DNA from: Branchiostoma floridae
Taxonomy: Eukaryota > Chordata > Leptocardii > Amphioxiformes > Branchiostomatidae
Reading direction: 5' to 3'
Assembly: GCF_000003815.2 (NCBI RefSeq)
Contig: NC_049980.1
Location: 21,423,026-21,487,025 of the forward strand
Length of the DNA stretch: 64,000 nucleotides
Program-made: the position numbers and the translations under genes
Shown: in pieces, positions 13,164 through 22,100 of the stretch
How the letters are laid out: each line of letters begins with the position of its first letter
Position numbering within the stretch: position 1 is the stretch's first letter
The notes under the pieces: model-generated
Database searches by the model: none
What the model saw: the letters and a program-made list of their open reading frames with translations, nothing else
What the model was told of the DNA's origin: nothing

Positions 13164-16100
13164 ATGGCCTCGACGGACTCGCAGTCACCGGGTCATTCTC
13201 ACATGACGTCTCAGTCTTCAACTGACGACGGTGAAGTCTTCGAGGATTATGATGGCTACACGAAAAGGCGGTCCTCGTCTGTGTTTTTGGAGAGACTCAT
13301 TCGTTCAGGGACGCCCTTAGGTTAACTTTGAGCGGAGTAGGGTTGTGTCGGAGGCCAAGTCACAAGGAGAAGAGTGGATGAGGCGTTACCTGCGACAGGA
13401 GATAGAACGGGCAGGGTTCCCAGTTCCAAGGCCAGCTATGATGTCTGTGGACTCACGCCAATCATCAGGAGCAGAGGAGAATGCACAATCACAACAGTAC
13501 GTCATCACAAAAACTGACTGATTGGCTTATAACAAACAGTCAACATACATCTGTTTAGCAAAGACACGCCAGGCACTGATCAGTTTACAAACACATGTTA
13601 CACTGTTATCATTAGATTCTAGCGGAGGAACACAACGCATTATAATGATAAAATGATGTTGTTACACTTGTACAAACATGTATTATCTAAATGGGTTTCA
13701 ACATCATCAAAGGCCAGGCCATGGTCAAGCCAGCATGTACATGTATTGTAATTATCAACCCTGTGCAGATCAGTCAACTCATCACCCATATTGTAGGGGT
13801 TTTATATGAAATAAATGAAAACCTTTGAACAGATGTATAATGCTGTATAAAAAGTTTGTTTAAGTCAAGCTCATAAAAGTATGTGTTAACTAGTCAATAT
13901 AATGCTGACTCCTTCTTTTCCTTCACCAGTTCTGAAGCAGCTCTTCTTGCTATAGATGTGGAAACCTTGACTCACCAGCTGACATATCTTATCAAGAAAT
14001 ATGTCTATGTCTGTAAAGGAGAAAGGGAAAAGCTTTGGCAGAAAGCTGCTCTGGTAAGTTATACTAGTAATTGTTGCTTCTTTAAATTCATGTAACAGTT
14101 ACGTGTAATAGGGCTGAGTGGCAAGTATGCACAGTGTCAGTTTGAGGTGTATTTTTTGGCAGGAGTAATGTTTTACATAAAATATTAATATTGAAGAGAT
14201 TCATTAGTCGCATATGTGCACAGTCAATAGAATTTTCATCAAGCAGTGATTACTTTTAAAAGGTAAACACACATACCTCCAAATGTTAAGTGTTATGAAG
14301 ATGGAAGTATTGTTTTGAGGGTTCTGATTTAGGTCAGAATGGTGTATGGGGATACATCTCAAGAAGCGCTGGAAGGATTGCAATGGTTTTTGCCTTGCCG
14401 CCAGGCAAGGCTTTACGCCAGCTTTCTTCCATGGATCCATGGATCCATGGACGGACCTTTTAACCCAGCCCTTCCAAAGCCCCTTCCAAAGGCCCTTTGT
14501 TATTTTGGGTATACAAACAGTTTTAGTAATACAGACAGAGACCAAACTGAAAACCATCATAATATAAGAAGAAACAACTCATGAATGGAAACAAAGAAAA
14601 AGGATGTGCCATTCCACCCGAGGCAGACTTGCACCCGCCCACCCTTCTGCCAAGAAACGACACATCAAAGCAAACTGGAAATTATAAAGAGGACTAGAGA
14701 GTAGAAGGAGAACACCATAGTGAAGGACTGACCACACACACTGAACATCTAACAGACAATCCACCAATAGCAAAGACAGACTGTAGCACCAAACAAAGAC
14801 TACTACGACAAAGACTCTAAAAACGTAGAACCAAAACTCCCGTCCGCACACTTGCCCATCTAACAGATTGGCACCACTCAGCCAAGAAACTTTCAGAACC
14901 AAGTCGAACAAACTCCATCTTGAGTTTAAACCTAAGAGCCTCCTTGATTAGAGACACCAGCTCAATGTGAGATACGAAATTATTGTCAAAGAGAGCCTGA
15001 CACCTGGACCACCAAATCTTAGACCGAGCGACGGCCAAAATGTAGGTGCAGACATCTCTCTTACACTTCTTCAGGGTAGACGACATAACACCATAGAGAG
15101 CGACCGCGCGAGAAACACGAAAACTAGAGACCACCCATCGCCTAATGAACCCTTCGACCCAAGTCCAGGTCAGGAGCACCTCGCCACAAGACCAGATGGC
15201 ATGGGTAACGGTCTCCGTAGCTCTACAGTTTCTCCTCGGACAAAGAGGGGAAGGAGTTCTGTGCCAAATCGAACAAGTCAAGTAGTTGGTTTTGAGAGCC
15301 CCATGTGCGACCTTCCAGGAAAGCTCCTTTAGGTTATTCTCAAGGAGAGTGTTATGCACCGTTGAAAAAACAAGTGACCAATCAACACCCCGCTCTAAAA
15401 AACAAGCGGAAGGGGTATGAGAACGAGCTAAAATGGCAGCTTTGTACAAAGACTGCACGGTGCATATCTTGTCCCAAGTCTTCGAAGCAGAAGCATTAAC
15501 AAATTCCAAGGTGAGCTTCCGCATCAAAGAATAGTGAGGTGGAGCCTCAGGAGAGTGGGGGGAACTGTTAGACCACGATGATGGTTCAAAACGACGGGCA
15601 AAAAAACCCAGCCAATATTTTGCCAACTGGACCCATGGAAGATCCGGCCGGTCAAGAATATTGGTAAACGGCCGACAATAAAAACAATTGGCCTTCACTC
15701 CAAAATCAATGAGATCCCATCCACCTTTGTCCAAAGGTAGTATAACTGTCTGTCTAGAGACCATTTCTGCACGAGAACTCCAGAAAAACTTAAAGACGGC
15801 TCTCGTAATGTCCTTGACGACTGACTCGGGAGGAGAAAATACAGGAGCACTATACCACAAAGTAGATAAAGCAAGGTTATTAACGACGACAACCTTGCCA
15901 GCGAAGGATAAAGAGAAGCTGTCCCACCTTCGCAGAACCGCTTCAAACTTAGCTTGCCTCTCCCTCCAGTTGACTAAAGGCATATTAACACTTCCAAAAG
16001 TACCTCCCAATAAACGTATGGATACAGATGTCCATTTAAAATTCTTCGGACAATCGAGTCTTTTCCTCCAACTACCTAGCCAGAGACCCATACATTTGTC

Positions 16101-19100
16101 AAGATTTAAAAGAGACCCGGAACCTCTGTTATACATGTCAATAACAGCAAAGAGCCGGCGGATCGACTCATCGGTTGTAACAATAGCCGAGTTATCGTCC
16201 GCATACTGCGAGATCTTAACTTCACGGCCACCAGGCAACCTGAGGCCGTGAATCGCAGCGTCGGCCCTTACTGTAGCGGCAAATGGCTCCAAGGAAATTG
16301 CGTACAGCAGGGGTGACATAGGGCACCCCTGCCTAACACCTCTTGAGAGAGAAAAAGAAGATGATAGCGACCCATTGACGGAAACAGCACTGGTAATGTT
16401 GTGGTACAATATAGCAACCCATTTGCGAAAAACCGGGCCAAAACCCATCTTCGCAAGAGTCAAGTGAAGAAAATCAATATTCACTCTATCAAAGGCCTTG
16501 GCCTGATCCAGAGAAATGATCGCACAGTCAAAGTTATTCATATTAACATATGTAACGATATCTCTCATCAAAAGTAGGTTACATTGTATCGACCGGCCTG
16601 GTATACCGCATGTCTGGTCAGGACTGATGACCGAGGCGGCAACCATCTTAAGCCTATTGTTAAGGACCTTTGCAAGAATCTTATAATCGCAATTTAACAA
16701 AGAGATGGGGCGACGGTTCTTCGGGTCCAGAGGGTCCCCTTTTTTTGGAAGGAGAGTAATAACACCAAAACTCTGGCTCTGAGAGAGCTCGCCAGAGGAA
16801 AAAACTTCCTCAAAAACTGAGAGGAGATCCCCGGCAATGACGTCCCAGAAAGCGACATAAAATTCCTTCGGGAGACCGTCACTGCCAGGGGACTTATTAT
16901 TCTCCATACTGCGCAATGCAGCCCAAAGCTCATCCAATGAAAGAGGACCTTCTAATGAAGAGACTTCATCAGGATCCAAAGACCCTTCTAAATTGTTACA
17001 AAGGTTATTCGCCTCACACTTATCAATAGGCTCAGCACTAAAAAGGTCTTCATAAAATAGCTTAAAAACATCTAAAATCTCCTCGTCATCTTGGACAACA
17101 CGTCCAGTAGAATCTCTGACCGAAGAAATGCGTCGCTGCCTACTTCGGGAAGAGGCCTGGCTTACAAAATACGAGGTACATTTTTCCCCCTCGACAAATT
17201 GCTTGACTCTGGACCGAACAAAAGCACCGCGAGCCTCCTCAGCGGACAACTCGGACAAGGAAGACTTAGTACATTCATACCTACGCAAGATGTCCGCCGA
17301 GGAGGCCCCGTCGTTCATCTTGTTGGTGAGATCGACAAGTTCATTATTCAAGGTAAACATGGACTCCCGTCTCTCCCTAGCCAGTTCACAAGAAATTCTG
17401 ATCAAGAGAGAGCGAGTTCTAGCCTTTACATCGTCCCACCAGGCTCGCAAAGAAGGAAAACCTGGTTTCAAAGTCTTCCAATTGTTAAAAGCGAGTTTAA
17501 AATCATTTAAAACTTTGTCTCTTTTTAAAATCGAGACATTACATTTCCACAAGCCAGGCTTCTTCTTCACATCCGGTAAAATTGACAAGGACACACAGTC
17601 ATGGTCTGTAAAATATGCGGGTAAAAAACAGTAGTTTGAAACGACGAGGCATTTAGACGAATAAAATCGGTCCAGCCGACAGGCAATACCTTTGGTCGGC
17701 TGTCTCCAAGTGAAGACCTTTTTAGAAGGATTCTCATGTCTCCAAGAGTCATGCACATTAAAATCGGCGCAAATGTCTTTTAAAACGGTGGAACCGCCAC
17801 TACCATGAGCCGGGTTCCCGCCCCTCTTATCAATATCAACATCTTCAACGCAGTTAAAATCACCGCACAAAATAAGGGGCTCAGCCCCCGACAGAAACTT
17901 ATACAAATTTTTAAAAAATCCAGTACGCTCCGCAGAAATGTTAGGAGCATACATGTTACAAACTTTGAAATTACGCGCACCATCGGACAAGACGACACAG
18001 ACAACACGCCCACTGTCGTCACAAGACTTTTTAACCACATCAAAATTGAAAGATGGAGAGAGTAAAATACCCACACCTCTAGATTGGGAGGAGCCCAATG
18101 CCCAAAACGCTTGGCCTCCCCATTCCTTCTCCCAGAGCACCGCTTCAGATGTTGACGAAACATGGCACTCTTGGAGGCAAACAACGTCAAATTTATGTTG
18201 ACGGCAAAAGCCGAAAACCTGCCTCCTCTTCTGCGGACTACGGAGCCCACAGACATTGAGTGTAGCAATAAGAACCATGAGGCTACATAGAGAAGGAATG
18301 TCAAACAACATCGGAATGTGAGGAATTAGTGGTACAGATCATCGATTCCTTCCACACCAATTCGGTTAACAAATTGGGGGTGGACATTGTAGAGGTGCTT
18401 GAGACATAACATGGTGGTTTTAAAAAACCTCGAACAATTACCAACCTTACAAGGCACAATGTCCCCGGAGATGCCATGCGCCTTTGCAAGATGAGATTTC
18501 AAAGACCTAAAACTATGCAAGAGTTCGTCACAACCATGAGAAATAAACTGGTTGCACACAAAGACAGCCTTATTCTTGTACAAGTCAGAGGAGATGACAA
18601 TGGCTCTCGCCTTTGCTACCAAATCGGGACTTGGAGCCTGGGAGGCATCCGAAGTATCCTCATCAATGATGAGGCTTCTGGAGCCAACAGTAGAGTCAGA
18701 CTCGTTACCGTCCACAGAACGAAGACTGTCCGAGGGAAACTTCTCGATAACAAGACTGGAGTCGGAATCCGGCTCCTTACGAATCTTTTTTCCTTTCGAC
18801 AAAGTCTTTGCAGAGGCAGATCCCTCACTGGAATCACCCCTACACCTTTTCCTGGAATCTTTGTCAGCAATATCAGAGTTGCCATCATGGCAGCTCTGAC
18901 AAAGAAAGAGGCGATTATCGCTTTGACAAACTGGGCCCTCACAGAAAGCAAGGAGAGCAGATTCTGGAGTTATGTCTGCCTTGCACTGATGACAAGACAC
19001 CACCTCCAGAGTGATTGTGTAATCCAACTCACAACCCTGACACATGTACCGACGAGTAACAGGTCGGATAGGACTGGCCGCCTTACGCCTCCTTCTCTGG

Positions 19101-22100
19101 GACCGGGCGCGAGGGGCCGGTACCGGAGCAGCAGATGTTGAGGGTACCTGCTCGCTAGAAGAGGAAGAAAGGCCAGGCTTGGCCAGAGAAGGAGCGGCCT
19201 CCGACAGCACGTCCTCAGACGGCTCAACCACCGCGACCGGAGAAGACTTGGCCAGAGAAGGAGCAGCCTCCGACAGCACGTCCTCAGACGGCTCAACCAC
19301 CGCGACCGGAGAAAACTTGGTCAGAGAAGGAGCGGCCTCCGACAGCAAGTCCTCAGACGGCTCAACCACCGCGACCGGAGGAGAAACCTCCGGCTCCGCG
19401 ACCGGAGAAGAAACGACTTCACAGCCGAAGAAGTACCCGGGTCCACACTGCCAGGGTGACCTGGAGGCGAAACAGGATCAGATACATCAGACACTGCGTC
19501 AGAAACATGAGCCAGTTCCGACCGACCAGGCTTATTTACAGCCTGAGGAACCCCTCCATCATGGTGTTCACGGACCTGACTCACACCTGTCGGGAGCTCT
19601 TGGCTCTTAGCCCAACTGGCTCCCATCTTAATCCTGTTTGCGAAGGACAGGGGACAACGGCGGGCCGTATGTCCCTCTGCCCTGCAACTGAGGCACACAA
19701 CATCGTTGGTACAATCCATGGCCAAATGCCCAATGGATTGGCATTTGTTGCAAAATGTTACTGCACAATTTGCCGACTCATGGCCTTCCTGGTTGCATCT
19801 CAAGCAGGTACGGGGCTGCCCCACGTACCTGAAGAAAACCATCCTCCCGTCAAACATTTTCCATGCTGACGGGATATTGCATCCCGGCTTTAAAACTACT
19901 TTATATTGCCGGTTCCCATTTTTGATGGTCGGTCTGTCCCGGTATGTTACCATACGGGACGTGATGACGGCACAGTATTGATTTAACCAGTTCCTGACAT
20001 AGTTGTCATCGAGCTCATCCGGAATTCTTGTGGCCGTGACAATTATCTCCGCCGCCGCGTAAGATGACACATCCACGGCGTCTAAACCAGACAGTTTCCC
20101 CGCATACAATGTACGCTCGTGTACCGAGGAAAATGACACGTCGAATGAGTTTGGTCCCAGAGACTGAACAGCCTGAATGCTGCTCATGGGAGCCGAAACC
20201 TCGCTCAGCAAAGTAAACACTTGTTCATACGTTAACCGATCACGGTACACGGCAACTTTTATTGAAAGAGGACGCTTCATAATGCAGCTTTAACTAGAAC
20301 CAAATAAAACTAAAAAGGAACCAAAATATGAGCAGACAGAGCTGCCAGAGACCCTGAAAAACACTACCTGTAAATCAGACAGCCTCCACGGACTCCACGG
20401 GCAGCAAGGGTTGAAAACGTAACGTAACTGAAGGCGTGTAACCAAACTGACACGCTTAAAGAACAACCAAGTACGAACCAATAAACTAGGCAGCCTCTCC
20501 GGGCGCTACTGGTTCTCAAACTAAATTGCTAAATTTGCCAAGGAGCAAGCCCAAGTGGAAATTTCCACTCAGACAAAATGGACACCACTGTCTGTCTCAA
20601 CCCTTGAAATGCAAAACAGAGCAGCGTCCTACAATGGATGACCTCTGCCCCCTCTCAGCCCAGTCTATATAATGGGCGGGGGACAGCAGAAACTACAATG
20701 CTGCAGCTAGATTTTGCAGATGCGAAACAGGGCGAACGCCCCACACTGGATGGACCACCTCTGCCCCTCTCAGCCCAGTCAACGCAATGGGCGGGGGGCA
20801 GAAGTAAACCACAATGCTGCAACTAGATTCTGCAGTTTTAGATCAACTCATTAAAGCCCAGAGTTCAACCGACTTGCAAACCATTAGATCAACTCAATAA
20901 GCCCAGAGTTCAACCGACTTGCAAACCAATAGATCAACTCATCAAAGCCCAGAGTTCGACCGACTTTCGAACCACAAACTTACGGGCAAAAACACATTGT
21001 CACAATGACGTCCTTTTTGGTTTGGGTCAAAACAAAACTTGATAAAAATTTGACGTGACCAATTTAGCGGGACTGTCCGAAACGGAATAACATTCAAAAC
21101 AGGTAAACTTGTACCCAGGCAGGGTGCATCAAACACTGGGGAGAACCAAGGGTTGCGAGCCCTCCTGCCACCAAGTTCACCAAATCAAATATAAACTGAA
21201 ACTTAATAATATATAACTTGATGTCCCATGAACATGTACAGACAAAGACTTTTCCACTAGTCTTAATTATATACCCCCTACTGTTTGCATATCCAGAACA
21301 AAGTGGAGACCAGAACGAAACTCGCTGAGCTATCATAACACCACAATGCGAACCCTTCCCAGGCCGGAACAAACATACTGTAAACACTGAGATATACTCA
21401 ACGATAATCTCTCATCCGTCAAGCTAATTCGCCCAAATGGATGACCACACTGATTAGCCAAAGTCAACCGGACAGATGTTTCGTTTTTGTTTCAAACCAA
21501 TCAATATCGCCATTTCCAACCAGCAAATGAGCAAAACACAACGACTGATCCACAATCACATGAACTATTCAAGATGGTGACCTAATCCACCCAGAAGGAA
21601 ATCCACATGACTGCCACTATCTCCTACATACCAACAAACAGGTCGTCCCAAAGTTCAAGACAAGCAAGCACATCAAACTCGGCGAAGAGAGAGCAGCTCA
21701 AACTAGTCAAGAACATTAAATCCTTGATAGTAGATCCTTGGATCACCCAACGTCCTTGGATCGACTAGGTCAAGCCCAAGGCTTCACTTGGTAAGAAAAC
21801 CCAAGAGAAGCCAGAAGAAACTAATCAGCGGAAACAAAGCGATGTGATGTGATGGTCCATGGCGAATGGCCCCAGGACCAAACCTGGGCGAGCCCACAGG
21901 CTCCCCTGTAGGGAAAGCAAGATCTCCAAAAGAAACCAACAATCAAAACAATTCCAGAACAACATCACTGTGCAATCAACTACTCAACAACATATGACCT
22001 ACGTTCCACAGACATTGTACACATCTTCACGCCTCGGAAAACCCTCATTGGCATGAATGACGCACAACAACATCCTCCCGTAAAGCCACAGGTGCAAGAC

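Larger units (their letters stand above)
14580..20996 (-). mobile_element. Tx1-type non-LTR retrotransposon, near full length
   Basis: A two-ORF LINE in reverse orientation: 5' UTR tandem repeats (20609-20975), ORF1 (20280-18326, one frame break), ORF2 (18311-14817, intact) and a short 3' UTR. The ORF1 zinc knuckles, a second ORF coding an apurinic endonuclease plus reverse transcriptase, and the style of the endonuclease start (ATLNVCGLRSPQKRRQVF) resemble the Tx1/L1 group known from amphibians, fish and amphioxus. The ends are approximate: I could not find a clear poly(A) or matching target duplications. It is antisense to the host gene. Confidence 0.85.

Noticed and set aside
15688-16251. 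187-codon + strand frame and other + strand frames over 14.9-19.9 kb
   Set aside because: They are shadows of the antisense LINE ORFs and show no independent protein features.
19178-19390. CRISPR-like regular repeats
   Set aside because: The units are contiguous 69-bp coding repeats in a LINE ORF with no spacers, and this is a eukaryotic genome.
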